From Prochlorococcus sp. AG-402-M18 (GTDB lineage: Bacteria > Cyanobacteriota > Cyanobacteriia > PCC-6307 > Cyanobiaceae): DNA of 64,000 bases. Positions within the stretch are counted from its first letter, which is position 1. Each line of letters begins with the position of its first letter. Position numbers and translations under genes: made by a program. Shown here in pieces: positions 1-8,437 of this stretch. The notes under the pieces were generated by a model. The model saw nothing but the letters and a program-made list of their open reading frames with translations, ran no database searches and was not told the DNA's origin. The stretch spans positions 1 through 64,000 of the forward strand of contig QCIQ01000007.1 in assembly GCA_003216595.1 (NCBI GenBank). The letters run 5' to 3'.

Positions 1-478
1 AAATTAGGCTTTATTTCAATTGCTTTTTTTAGAGCTACTTCTGCTTCTTTTAATTTGCCAAGATCTTTTAACATGCCTCCGAGATTGTAATAAGCATCTG
101 CATAATTAGGATCAATTTGAATTGCTTTGCGAGTTGAGGCTTGTGCTTCCTTTATGTTACCTAGATCTTTCAAAATTATACCTAGATTTAAATAAGCATT
201 GGCGAAATTAGGCTTTATTTCAATTGCTTTTTTTAGAGCTACTTCTGCTTCTTTTAATTTGCCAAGATCTTTTAACATGCCTCCGAGATTGTAATAAGCA
301 TCTGCATAATTAGGATCAATTTGAATTGCTTTGCGAGTTGAGGCTTGTGCTTCCTTTATGTTACCTAGATCTTTCAAAATTATACCTAGATTTAAATAAG
401 CATTGGCGAAATTAGGCTTTATTTTAATTGCTTTTTTTAGAGCTACTTCTGCTTCTTTTAATTTGCCAAGATCTTTTA
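1..478. repeat. 204-bp tandem repeat in TPR gene
   Basis: The phrase aaattaggctttatt begins at 1, 205 and 409, an exact 204-bp period (68 codons, two TPR units). Copies 1-204 and 205-408 look identical by eye; the third partial copy differs by a C-to-T change near 425 and diverges after about 478. The array probably continues beyond the left edge. Confidence 0.9.
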
Positions 479-743
479 AAAGGACTCCATAATTAAAAAA
501 AACTTTTGGATCACTAAAATCTTTTTTGATAAAATATTGATAATATTTTGCAGCCTCTTGAATATTGCCTTGTGAATGAAGTTGAAATGCTTGATTAATT
601 ATTTGTTCTTTAGAAGGTGTCGCTGTGGTATTAGTTGGTATGGAAATACTATTATCATTTCTTTCTAAATCAAATGGAACTGGGAATGATGTAATATCAT
701 TAGCTTTCTTGTTCTCTTCATTTTTTTTATTAGATTTCTCCAT
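1..743 (-). CDS. TPR-repeat protein, C-terminal part missing
   Basis: Protein-interaction scaffold built of tetratricopeptide repeats. The start codon is at 743 and the frame runs off the left edge, so only about 247 N-terminal residues are visible. Residues 1-45 are polar and Lys/Asn-rich, then 34-residue TPR units follow with the usual pattern (NLGxxLKDLGxxxEAxxxxxKAIxIxPN). Two alternating unit types form a 68-residue super-repeat. In marine picocyanobacteria such TPR arrays often precede a C-terminal enzymatic domain (sulfotransferase or methyltransferase); that part cannot be seen here, so the function is open. The DNA encoding the repeats is identical between copies, which is unusual and suggests recent expansion or gene conversion. 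Confidence 0.85.
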   Translation of the reverse strand, partial: MEKSNKKNEENKKANDITSFPVPFDLERNDNSISIPTNTTATPSKEQIINQAFQLHSQGNIQEAAKYYQYFIKKDFSDPKVFFNYGVLLKDLGKLKEAEVALKKAIKIKPNFANAYLNLGIILKDLGNIKEAQASTRKAIQIDPNYADAYYNLGGMLKDLGKLKEAEVALKKAIEIKPNFANAYLNLGIILKDLGNIKEAQASTRKAIQIDPNYADAYYNLGGMLKDLGKLKEAEVALKKAIEIKPN

Positions 744-957
744 CTACCTCGTTTCTATTAATTGTCTCCTGAAATTTTACTATGAATTTTACTCTTACTT
801 GAAACCATTCCCATAGCGTGAATTGAATTTATAGAATAGGAAGAATAAGCTTTCTCTTGATATTCATTTCTATTTAGAGACATCACAAGTGGATATACTT
901 TTATGGCACAATATGCTGTAGTTTCACTATCATTTCATTAAGAGATAGTTTGGTTCA

Positions 958-1695
958 ATGTCATTTGAAGTTACTTATAATGGGGATATTCAATACGTCA
1001 AGGTTTTTTACTCAACTGAAAAAACGAGAGCGGGAAAATACTATGGCGAGTTCTATAAAAAAATGGATGCATTAGCAAGCGACTTAAAACGATTGAAGCA
1101 GGAACTTGATGAAGATAGTGAAAAAGCAGCGAAAATTGCTAAAGATGCAGCTAATAAGTCTCTTGCAGCAAGATTTGGTTCTCTTCGATACATTATTGAT
1201 GAGCGTCATTGGGACGAAGATATGGTTATTAGCAAGATCCTTGACGATAGAAAAGAAGAGATGTTGGCTCTAGCACAGAAGACTTTTAATAACGAAGTTC
1301 TTCTTGAAGAGGACGGAGCAGAGGAATATAAAATACACTTGGAGGAAGGCGGAATTGAAGTTGATGGTGAGGGCGTAGAGACTGAATTGATGGATTTTTT
1401 TGATTCTGATGACTACCACGAATGGAATGAGGCTAAACTAGAAAAATTTGAAAAACTTGATTGGTTTATTATTTGGATAAGAACTGAGGCAGGAGAATTT
1501 AAGACAGAGGGTGGACCGCATGATGGAAATTTTTCATCGAAAGAATTAAATATGGAAAATTGCTTACTTACTTACAGAGACTTACCTCTTATTTTTCCCT
1601 CTAATGGCACGGATATCTTTAGTAATGAGCTAGAAATACATTTTGTTGATGAAACGAGGGCATCTCTTGAAATCAGGGATAATTCAGCAATATAA
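958..1695 (+). CDS. hypothetical acidic protein, 245 aa
   Basis: I do not recognise the family. The protein is soluble-looking and acidic, with a charged helical or coiled segment at residues about 28-70 (many Lys, Asp, Glu) and an acidic middle (EEDGAEEYKIHLEEGG). No signal peptide or membrane segment is visible. The ATG at 958 follows a spacer of about 210 bp shared with the divergent TPR gene, so promoters for both probably lie there. It stands alone: the next gene downstream is on the other strand. Codon use looks native. Confidence 0.7.
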   Translation: MSFEVTYNGDIQYVKVFYSTEKTRAGKYYGEFYKKMDALASDLKRLKQELDEDSEKAAKIAKDAANKSLAARFGSLRYIIDERHWDEDMVISKILDDRKEEMLALAQKTFNNEVLLEEDGAEEYKIHLEEGGIEVDGEGVETELMDFFDSDDYHEWNEAKLEKFEKLDWFIIWIRTEAGEFKTEGGPHDGNFSSKELNMENCLLTYRDLPLIFPSNGTDIFSNELEIHFVDETRASLEIRDNSAI

Positions 1696-1817
1696 TTTTT
1701 ATTTTTTGCGCAACTAATCATTTATTAAGATTGGAAGTAAGGGACGAAAAACTTCCGTCCCATATAAGTCAATCATTTGATTGGTGTAATAAATTTATTA
1801 CTCATTCAACAGAGTAG

Positions 1818-2054
1818 TTAATTACCGCCGTTGCAGAAGCGAACTGCACTTGAAGAACTTTTACCACTTTCTTGCATTTCTTCGACACACTCGTTGAATA
1901 CTTTTGCTTCTTTTTTCAATGAGCAAAAACTCAATGCAATTGCAGCAAGAGCAACTGCAGAAACAACACTAGAACCTAGTTGAATAATGCCATAAGCAAA
2001 CATCGCTGTACCTTTTTTACCACATTTTTTTTCATGGTTATTTTCGTTAGTCAT
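1818..2054 (-). CDS. small membrane protein, 78 aa
   Basis: Unrecognised small protein. It has a polar Lys/His/Cys-rich start (residues 1-15), one hydrophobic helix at about 18-46 (FAYGIIQLGSSVVSAVALAAIAL), and a Ser/Lys-rich tail with four cysteines overall. It is convergent with the 245-aa gene, with about 120 bp between the stop codons. Probably an inner-membrane or thylakoid micro-protein; function unknown. Confidence 0.6.
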   Translation of the reverse strand: MTNENNHEKKCGKKGTAMFAYGIIQLGSSVVSAVALAAIALSFCSLKKEAKVFNECVEEMQESGKSSSSAVRFCNGGN

Positions 2055-2355
2055 TGAAATTGGATCAATTCTTTAATTTAAGCGATTTTTTGATATCCAT
2101 TTCTTAAAAATGGTGGAGAAAACCGTTCTCATTGTTTATCTCTTTAATTTCTTTCGCAGCCTCACAAATAGACATAAAAAAACCGCTTCGTAAAATAAGG
2201 CGGCTTTTCGGAGATCAGGCGCAAGTGTGTCCTTGTTTCCACAGCGGAGGATCTCAACTCCTCACAATTTTATTTTATCTCTTTGATCTGGAACTCAAGT
2301 GCTTTCGGATGAGTTTATTGATTGTCAAATGTGCCAATTTGAATATTTAGTCATT

Positions 2356-2392
2356 AAAAAGCACCCTGCCTGCAAGAGGTTAGGTGCTTTTT
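2356..2392. terminator. bidirectional hairpin terminator
   Basis: A perfect 10-bp stem AAAAAGCACC / GGTGCTTTTT with a 17-nt loop. The A-run and T-run on the two sides let it work in both directions. No good coding gene ends here on either strand, so it probably terminates a small RNA. Confidence 0.7.
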
Positions 2393-2440
2393 GGAACAGA
2401 ACGATTGTGTGAGGAGTTGTCCTGTTAATTTATTTTTACT
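2356..2440 (-). ncRNA. possible Yfr1-like small RNA
   Basis: On the minus strand, positions 2417 down to 2407 read ACTCCTCACAC, the 11-nt unpaired motif that defines the cyanobacterial sRNA Yfr1. It lies between AACAG and CTGTT arms, and the strong hairpin terminator follows about 15 nt downstream, the same order as Yfr1 (motif, then terminator). A weak promoter can be proposed upstream (GTGACA, 17 nt, TAAAAA on the minus strand near 2463-2435). The known Yfr1 sits near trxA/guaB in related genomes, so this would be a second copy, or a site paired by Yfr1. The boundaries are a guess. Confidence 0.35.
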
Positions 2441-2522
2441 CCTACGAGGACTTTTTGTCACTCTTAAAAAACAAAATGACTTAGATCCTGAAGCGTTATA
2501 GATTTTCTATCTTCTAAATCGC

Positions 2523-2840
2523 TTAGTCTTCTGCGTTCTCAAACTGTTTTGCTAATCTAAATCCTTTTCGAAGAATTAAATAGATTCCGTATAAACCAGC
2601 AATTAAAGGCAGTATTATCAGAGGGTTTGGGCTGTAGTTTGAATAATCTTTTACACCATCAACATATTCGATATTCGAGCATTTGAAGAATAGAAAACTA
2701 GTAAAGATAATTCCCCAGCCGATAATTGAAAGAATCCCTCCTTTTTTGTCACCTTCATAAAATCTATCTAAACCCCATCCCCATCCAATAGCAAGGATAA
2801 TTCCTCTTGTGACAGCATTTTTTTCTTGCTTACGGAGCAT
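2523..2840 (-). CDS. TM2-domain membrane protein, 105 aa
   Basis: The sequence shows a TM2-type arrangement: a first helix containing GWGWGLDRFYEGD at residues about 18-31, a glycine-rich second helix (GGILSIIGWGIIFTSFLFF, 34-53), and a third hydrophobic segment at about 74-90, followed by a charged tail. TM2 proteins are small bacterial membrane proteins of unclear role, with the conserved G-x-D-R-F-Y-x-G turn seen here. It is a single-gene unit; about 300 bp upstream separates it from the divergent core gene at 3147. The family is assigned by motif only. Confidence 0.7.
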   Translation of the reverse strand: MLRKQEKNAVTRGIILAIGWGWGLDRFYEGDKKGGILSIIGWGIIFTSFLFFKCSNIEYVDGVKDYSNYSPNPLIILPLIAGLYGIYLILRKGFRLAKQFENAED

Positions 2841-3146
2841 TGATTTTATTTGAATTTGTTCACAATGAACATAACTGAATAATTGTTGTTCTGCAAAAAC
2901 TTAGTAAATAAGATACTAACTTACACTAAAAGTTTGGATCCTTTTTCAGAGAAAATGACTATGAAATCTAATTGAAATAGCATTCCCAGTGAAAAATAGT
3001 GAAATACATCGAAATTGATCAAATTAATTTTATTGGTACCTTTTGAAGTTAGAACAATTGGGATGTCGCTTATTTGTGTGATCTGATTTGCGGGGGGTGG
3101 TCTACTTCCAAAAAAAAAGATAACTTAGTTCAATAGCTGATTACTT
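2841..3146. other. intergenic region, divergent promoters
   Basis: About 306 bp between the divergent TM2 gene and the 203-aa gene. I see AT-rich sequence and a G-run (gcggggggtgg near 3090) but no hairpin, small ORF or clear promoter that I would defend. Confidence 0.4.
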
Positions 3147-3758
3147 TTGATAGTTGCACAACAGACCGATTTGCAGTTAAGCCGACGGCTTCAGAAGGAT
3201 AGTATAACTATCTCAGGAAAGGTTATTTATATTAATCCTTTTCTATATTGGCGACGTTTCGACAACAATACTGATAGATGGTTGAGAGAGCCTGGACAGC
3301 TGGGAGAGGAGCAGATCAGTCTTAATAGAGCTCGTTTTTATCCTGAAATTGATTGGACTTTTCTTTCAGAGGAAGAGCGTCTTATTAAAGACGCAGCAGT
3401 TGAAATGTTTTTAAAAACGCTTGAATTAATAGGTACTTTTCACCCTCATCTTACTGCAGGACAATTGTTAGAAGTAGAGAGAAAAATGGCAGTTACTAAA
3501 AAAAAATCTTTTGAGCGTTGGGTAGAAAAATCTTTTAGAAAAAAAATTAATCAAGCTTCTAAAGAGCGTAATAGGTTTGCTAGAGAACGTTTTGTAAGAG
3601 GTTGGAGGGAATGGTTAACTCTTGAAACTACCCATCAAGCTTTCCTTCCATTCTCTGCAATAATTGTGATTTCAATTTTTGCTGGTTGGTCCATAGGTAT
3701 TTCACATAATAGTTGCACTCCTTACTTCCCAACGTCAGAAACAGGTATTCTTAAGTAG
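3147..3758 (+). CDS. conserved cyanobacterial protein with C-terminal membrane helix, 203 aa
   Basis: No name can be given. The start is a TTG at 3147. The N-terminal part is basic and aromatic (INPFLYWRRFDNNTDRWLREPGQL), the middle is Lys/Arg-rich and helical (residues about 110-155), and a single hydrophobic helix lies at about 171-187 (FSAIIVISIFAGWSIGI). It probably sits on the cytoplasmic face of a membrane. It is the first of three closely spaced co-directional genes (16 bp to the next) ending with PBP2, which hints at an envelope role, by position only. Confidence 0.75.
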   Translation: MIVAQQTDLQLSRRLQKDSITISGKVIYINPFLYWRRFDNNTDRWLREPGQLGEEQISLNRARFYPEIDWTFLSEEERLIKDAAVEMFLKTLELIGTFHPHLTAGQLLEVERKMAVTKKKSFERWVEKSFRKKINQASKERNRFARERFVRGWREWLTLETTHQAFLPFSAIIVISIFAGWSIGISHNSCTPYFPTSETGILK

Positions 3759-3774
3759 TTTTTATAAAGCCATT

Positions 3775-4149
3775 ATGGCTAAAGATCAATTAAGGGATTT
3801 GCATTTATTTGCAATCGAGTCTGTTTTGCCTTTTGGTATGGGCATTATTCATAGTGCTCAAACTGGTGGGTTTCAAAAAATAATGGATGTATGCAAATCA
3901 AAAGATCCATTTTCAGAATTCCAGGTAGATGGCGCAACCTCTGCAAAGACAGTGAGGGATAAGATTGATCAATTAATTCCTGGCTTAGGTTATCCAGTGG
4001 TTTCAGTTGATGTAACTGTTGAAGAGAATTATCCTGATTATGAAAGCAATGATCAAGATTCTTTAGTTTTCACTTTAAATAGAATTAATGAGGAATTAGA
4101 TCAATTGAGGCGTCTTTTCAATAATGACTCATTAAATATAGATGATTAA
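3775..4149 (+). CDS. conserved hypothetical protein, 124 aa
   Basis: Small soluble protein with no recognised domain. It starts at an ATG 16 bp after the preceding gene and is followed 22 bp later by PBP2, so the three are probably co-transcribed. The N-terminal half is mixed hydrophobic (IESVLPFGMGIIHSAQTGG), the C-terminal part is an acidic amphipathic helix (residues about 100-120, NRINEELDQLRRLF). A cell-envelope link is suggested only by the neighbour. Confidence 0.75.
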   Translation: MAKDQLRDLHLFAIESVLPFGMGIIHSAQTGGFQKIMDVCKSKDPFSEFQVDGATSAKTVRDKIDQLIPGLGYPVVSVDVTVEENYPDYESNDQDSLVFTLNRINEELDQLRRLFNNDSLNIDD

Positions 4150-4171
4150 TCAATATTCTTGATTTTTTTAG

Positions 4172-6001
4172 ATGAAGAAAAAAGAAAAATTACATCTCAG
4201 TTCTAAAAAGCATGTAGGTGCTTTCAAGCAACCTCTAATTTTCTTTTTGTTTATTTGTCTAATTTTTTCAGTAACAGGTGTGCGTCTTTTTTGGATACAA
4301 ATAATTAATGGATCCTATTATAAAAAGCTTTCAGAAGAAAATAGAATTAAGTTAATTGCTAATCCACCAATAAGAGGAAGATTATTAGATCGTAATGGTG
4401 TAGTTCTGGCTGATAATAAACTTTTTTATTCATTATCTATTCAACCTAGACTGATAACTAATGATGCATGGATTAATCTTAGAAAGTCATTATCTGACTT
4501 ATTAAATGTTTCTTCTGATCAATTAGAGATTGCATTTAATAGAAGTAATTCCGAAACTCCTTATAAAAAAGTTTTATTAACTGATTTATCGGTAGAGCAA
4601 GTTATTAGGTTTAAAGAACAAGAGAATAACTTGTATGGAGCTCAAATAGATGTTGGTTTAGTTAGAAATTATCCTTATAGCTCTCTAGCTGCTCATGCTT
4701 TGGGTTATACACAGTTGATAACTCAAGATGAGTTTTCTAAGCTTTCAGAAAGAGGTTATAAATTATCTGATCGAATCGGACGGAAAGGTATAGAAGCTGC
4801 TTTGGAATCTGAATTGAGAGGAAAATGGGGAGGTGAAATGCTTGAGATTGATTCACTAGGTACGGTTCAACGCAGCTTAGGGTTAAAGTTGCCAAAAGCT
4901 GGTAAGGATATCAAATTAACTCTTGATCTGGAGCTACAACGTACAGCAGAAAAAGTTTTGTCCGACAAAACTGGTGGAGCGATAGTAGCGATTGATCCAA
5001 ATACAGGTGCAATTAGAGCAATTGCTAGCCAACCTACTTTCGACCTTAATTTCTTTTCTCAGCCTTTTACAAATGAACAATATGACAATCTTTTTTTGTC
5101 ACCGAATCTTCCTCTTTTGAGTAGAGCATTTAATGCATACGATCCAGGAAGTACATGGAAGCTTGTAACTGCTATGGCAGGTATGGAAAGTGGTAAATTT
5201 CCTGCTAGTCAAAAATTAAATACGGTTCCTTGTATTAGATATGGTAGTCATTGTTTTCCAGAATATAATAAAAGAGGTTTTGGCTGGATTGGATATGAAG
5301 ATGCATTCAGAGTTTCTAGTAATACTTTCTTCTATCAAGTTGGGGTTGGTTCTGGTTCGGAGGCGTTATATGATGCTGCAATAAAACTTGGCTTCGATAA
5401 TTACACGGGGATAGAAACTTTTCTCGATGAAAATAAAGGCTTAGTAGGGAATAAGAAATGGGCTGACGAGGGTCGTGGGTGGGGGAAGCCTGGGGAAACT
5501 CCTTGGCTAGTAGAGGATATGGCTAGTGCATCTATTGGTCAATCTGTTGTTCTAGTTACTCCACTACAATTAGCACGAGCATATGCAGTTTTTGCAAATG
5601 GTGGATATTTGATTACTCCTCATTTAGTTGATGCCAATATCAACTGGAGATCAGAGAAATATTTACAGAAAGTAGACATTCAAGATAAGACAATCGAGAC
5701 AATTCGTCGTGGGCTTCGAAAGGTAGTAACTAGTGGTACTGGTATGGGAATAAATCTAGATACTTCTATTCTGCCTCCAGTCGCAGGTAAAACTGGAACA
5801 GCAGAAGATAGTAGTGGAGGTACTGATCATGCATGGTTTGCTGGCTTTGCACCTTATGACTCTGGAGAAATTGTTATTGTTGCATTTGCTCAGAATACTC
5901 CTGGTGGAGGTTCAGTTCATGCTCTACCTATGGCAAAAAAAATGTTGCAGACATGGTATGAGCAAAAATCTGGTAATGAGTTAATTAGCAGTAAAGATTA
6001 G
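4172..6001 (+). CDS. mrdA: penicillin-binding protein 2 (class B transpeptidase)
   Basis: Peptidoglycan DD-transpeptidase that cross-links glycan strands during elongation, partnered in the family by RodA. One N-terminal membrane anchor (residues about 20-42) is followed by the class B dimerisation domain (RGRLLDRNGVVLADN, about 68-82) and the transpeptidase domain with all three catalytic motifs: S327-T-W-K330 (nucleophile Ser327), S382-S-N384, and K540-T-G-T543. The length of 609 residues is normal. It is the last of a three-gene plus-strand run and converges on the FMN reductase gene 8 bp away. PBP2 rather than FtsI is preferred because of the STWK box and absence of cell-division neighbours; the symbol mrdA (pbp2) is by family. 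Confidence 0.9.
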   Translation: MKKKEKLHLSSKKHVGAFKQPLIFFLFICLIFSVTGVRLFWIQIINGSYYKKLSEENRIKLIANPPIRGRLLDRNGVVLADNKLFYSLSIQPRLITNDAWINLRKSLSDLLNVSSDQLEIAFNRSNSETPYKKVLLTDLSVEQVIRFKEQENNLYGAQIDVGLVRNYPYSSLAAHALGYTQLITQDEFSKLSERGYKLSDRIGRKGIEAALESELRGKWGGEMLEIDSLGTVQRSLGLKLPKAGKDIKLTLDLELQRTAEKVLSDKTGGAIVAIDPNTGAIRAIASQPTFDLNFFSQPFTNEQYDNLFLSPNLPLLSRAFNAYDPGSTWKLVTAMAGMESGKFPASQKLNTVPCIRYGSHCFPEYNKRGFGWIGYEDAFRVSSNTFFYQVGVGSGSEALYDAAIKLGFDNYTGIETFLDENKGLVGNKKWADEGRGWGKPGETPWLVEDMASASIGQSVVLVTPLQLARAYAVFANGGYLITPHLVDANINWRSEKYLQKVDIQDKTIETIRRGLRKVVTSGTGMGINLDTSILPPVAGKTGTAEDSSGGTDHAWFAGFAPYDSGEIVIVAFAQNTPGGGSVHALPMAKKMLQTWYEQKSGNELISSKD

Positions 6002-6009
6002 ATATTGAA

Positions 6010-6534
6010 TCAATTAGAATGATTTAGTTTTAGTAGTTGATTTATAATTGCGTTGATTGATTTATCCTCAGCTATTTTTGATTTATTCGTAGCTAATTGA
6101 CGACCTAAGACTAAAGCTCCAAGATGAGTTAATTGAATGCGCATCGAAAGTAATAACTCCATACATCCTCCTCCTGAAAAACTTGCAATTGCAATTGGAC
6201 GTTCGTTAAATAAACTACGAAAATCTGTTCCTTGCACAGACAGCCAAGCTATTGCATTGGTAAGAATTGGAGGAATTGAGCCGTTATATTCAGGCGCACA
6301 AATGACCCAGTGTGAGTGACTCTCCATTTGAGTATTGACCGACTTAAGATTTTCTGGTGCTTTATCTTTTGAATTATGACGTGGATTAAATATAGGTAAA
6401 GCATTTTTTGATTCTGTCAAATCAAGTAATTCGCATGAGTAATTTAGTGCCTTTCCTGCGACTAGAAATCTTTTGGCTAGTTTGAGATTTTCACCATTAC
6501 TAGCAGCTATAACAAGAAGCTTTTTATTAGACAT
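6010..6534 (-). CDS. NADPH-dependent FMN reductase family protein
   Basis: Flavodoxin-fold protein of 174 residues. The N-terminus LLVIAASNGENLKLAK is the phosphate-binding strand-loop, and APEYNGSIPPILTNAIAW (about 98-115) is the signature of NADPH-dependent FMN reductases/chromate reductases, where the loop holds the isoalloxazine ring. It probably transfers electrons from NAD(P)H to FMN or quinones in the cytoplasm. It lies 50 bp downstream of flv1 on the same strand and may be co-transcribed with the flavodiiron pair, which would fit a redox-balancing role; that link is inference. Confidence 0.85.
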   Translation of the reverse strand: MSNKKLLVIAASNGENLKLAKRFLVAGKALNYSCELLDLTESKNALPIFNPRHNSKDKAPENLKSVNTQMESHSHWVICAPEYNGSIPPILTNAIAWLSVQGTDFRSLFNERPIAIASFSGGGCMELLLSMRIQLTHLGALVLGRQLATNKSKIAEDKSINAIINQLLKLNHSN

Positions 6535-6584
6535 TGTGAATCAAAAGAGAAGTGTGAATGGATGATGTCGTTTTTGTAATGGAT

Positions 6585-8435
6585 CTAGTAGTTCGCTCCG
6601 GTTTTTCGATGATGAACTGCTGTTACTCCATCTTTTTTAATGACTTTTCCATGTTTAATCTCAGCATATATCACCCAATGATCCCCACACTCCATTCGTT
6701 GACTTACTGTACCCTCCAGCCAGGCTAAAGCTTCGTTTAATAATGGCTGATTGCTTGGACTTAATTTAATCTCTAGATCGTTAAATCTATTATCTCCAGG
6801 TTTGAATGATTGGAGAAATTGTTTAAGGAGGCTTTGGTGATTGTTTTGCTCTAAAATGTTTAGAGCAAAGTTATCTCCTGTATGAAGTAAGTTTTCTACA
6901 GCTCTTTCTTTAGCGACTGCAATCGTAATACCAGGAGGAGAAAAGCTTGCTTGACTAACCCAACTTGCAACCATAGCTCCGCTAATCAGATTATCTTCAT
7001 CTCCTTTTTGAGCAGTCAATATACATAGTGATCCAACGACTCTTCCGAGTGCATTAATTGTTGGATCACTTTTACTTGTATTTAAACCTACATTAGCCTT
7101 TCTTTGTTGACGTAATTTTGCATTAATTAATTGCTTACCAAATTGGATACCTGTTTCTTCAAGTTTTTTAATCATTAAAGGATCAGGACTAAATTTGATT
7201 TTGATAGGTTCGAATCCAAATTTAAAGCCTCCATCTTTTAATTTTTTTTCAAGTAAATCAAGAGCTTCCCCACTCCATCCATAACTTCCAAATACTCCAG
7301 CCGGTTTTGCTCTATCTCCCTCAGCCAAAAGCGAGCCAAGTGCTGAAACAATCGGGGTGGGTGCATGTCCTCCTAATGTTGGCGATCCAATTAAATATCC
7401 ATCTGCTTTACGAATTTCAGTGACTAAGCTATCTGATGCGGTGAATTCACAATTAATAATCTTAACTTTGACCCCGGTTTTACTAATTCCTCTAGCAATG
7501 GCATCAGCAATAGCAGCAGTATTTCCATATGCACTTGCAAATAATAGAGCAACTCTTAAGTTGCTGTATTTTTGGCTTTCTCCCCAGCTTTGGTAGTTGT
7601 TTAATAAACTCCTCCAACTACCGCTGATTGCAGGTCCATGTCCGGGTGCTATCGTATCAATCTCAAAATCTTCAAATTTTTCGATAATACTATTGACTTG
7701 GGTAGACATTGGTGCCATTAGACAATCGAAGTAATGTCTTCTCTCTTCTTCCGTGCTACTGCTGTTTAATTCAGCCCATTTTTCTTCATAAACATGCGCA
7801 CCAAACAATTTATCACTCATCAATAAACCAGTTTGCTTTTCAAAAACAATTAGTCCACCAGGCCAGCGAGCTGTTGGCGCGGGAATGAACGTAACCTCAA
7901 GATTACTGTCGAGTGATAGAGTTTCTAATTGTTTAATGATTTGTATATTTGGAAGAACTTCAACTGTCTCCAATGCTTCTTTAGGATTTGTATTTTGCGA
8001 GGGTTTTCGTAAATTCCAAATATCTTTGAATAATTTTGCACCTGGATTAGAACAAATAACCGTTAAATTTTTATATTTCACATTCATTCTTTTCACAAAA
8101 GCTACTTTATTGGGATTGATATGACCCATGACTAACTTTATTGCAGACGAATAACTGCTAATTAATGTCTCAAACTCGTCTAAAAATTCTTTTTCAAATG
8201 TTAAACCAGGAGGGTGAATTAAAATGTAATCTTGTGATTTAGAATGTTCATCTTTAGAAGGCTTAAATAAAAAAGAATTCGTGCAACTACCTTTTTCAAG
8301 AGAATATTCGACTTCAAATCTTGTTCTTTTTGGGTTTAGGCTTCTTAAGCAAATGAAGTTGTCTTCAATGGGAATCTGAATGGTTTTTTTTATGAAAGTA
8401 TTTAAATTTGGCGAAGAAATATTTTCTAATGTCAT
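6585..8435 (-). CDS. flv1: flavodiiron protein Flv1 (iron-ligand-poor partner)
   Basis: Cyanobacterial A-type flavodiiron protein with three domains: metallo-beta-lactamase-like (about 1-265), flavodoxin (about 290-430, LRVALLFASAYGNTAAIADA), and a C-terminal flavin reductase domain (about 455-616). It takes part in light-driven reduction of O2 to water at the acceptor side of photosystem I. The diiron-binding H-x-E-x-D-H motif reads H105-I-N-P-N-K110, so three ligands are replaced, and a second ligand His is Arg (PTARWPGG). This is the pattern of Flv1-type subunits, which work with Flv3. The gene starts 2 bp after the flv3 stop, so translation is probably coupled. Confidence 0.9.
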   Translation of the reverse strand: MTLENISSPNLNTFIKKTIQIPIEDNFICLRSLNPKRTRFEVEYSLEKGSCTNSFLFKPSKDEHSKSQDYILIHPPGLTFEKEFLDEFETLISSYSSAIKLVMGHINPNKVAFVKRMNVKYKNLTVICSNPGAKLFKDIWNLRKPSQNTNPKEALETVEVLPNIQIIKQLETLSLDSNLEVTFIPAPTARWPGGLIVFEKQTGLLMSDKLFGAHVYEEKWAELNSSSTEEERRHYFDCLMAPMSTQVNSIIEKFEDFEIDTIAPGHGPAISGSWRSLLNNYQSWGESQKYSNLRVALLFASAYGNTAAIADAIARGISKTGVKVKIINCEFTASDSLVTEIRKADGYLIGSPTLGGHAPTPIVSALGSLLAEGDRAKPAGVFGSYGWSGEALDLLEKKLKDGGFKFGFEPIKIKFSPDPLMIKKLEETGIQFGKQLINAKLRQQRKANVGLNTSKSDPTINALGRVVGSLCILTAQKGDEDNLISGAMVASWVSQASFSPPGITIAVAKERAVENLLHTGDNFALNILEQNNHQSLLKQFLQSFKPGDNRFNDLEIKLSPSNQPLLNEALAWLEGTVSQRMECGDHWVIYAEIKHGKVIKKDGVTAVHHRKTGANY

Positions 8436-8437
8436 TA

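Noticed and set aside
625-816. Plus-strand frame of 63 codons opposite the TPR gene
   Set aside because: It is antisense to the start of the TPR gene and its sequence is a composition artefact.
2132-2350. Plus-strand frame of 72 codons
   Set aside because: It runs over hairpins and the possible Yfr1-related elements and looks random; better read as non-coding.
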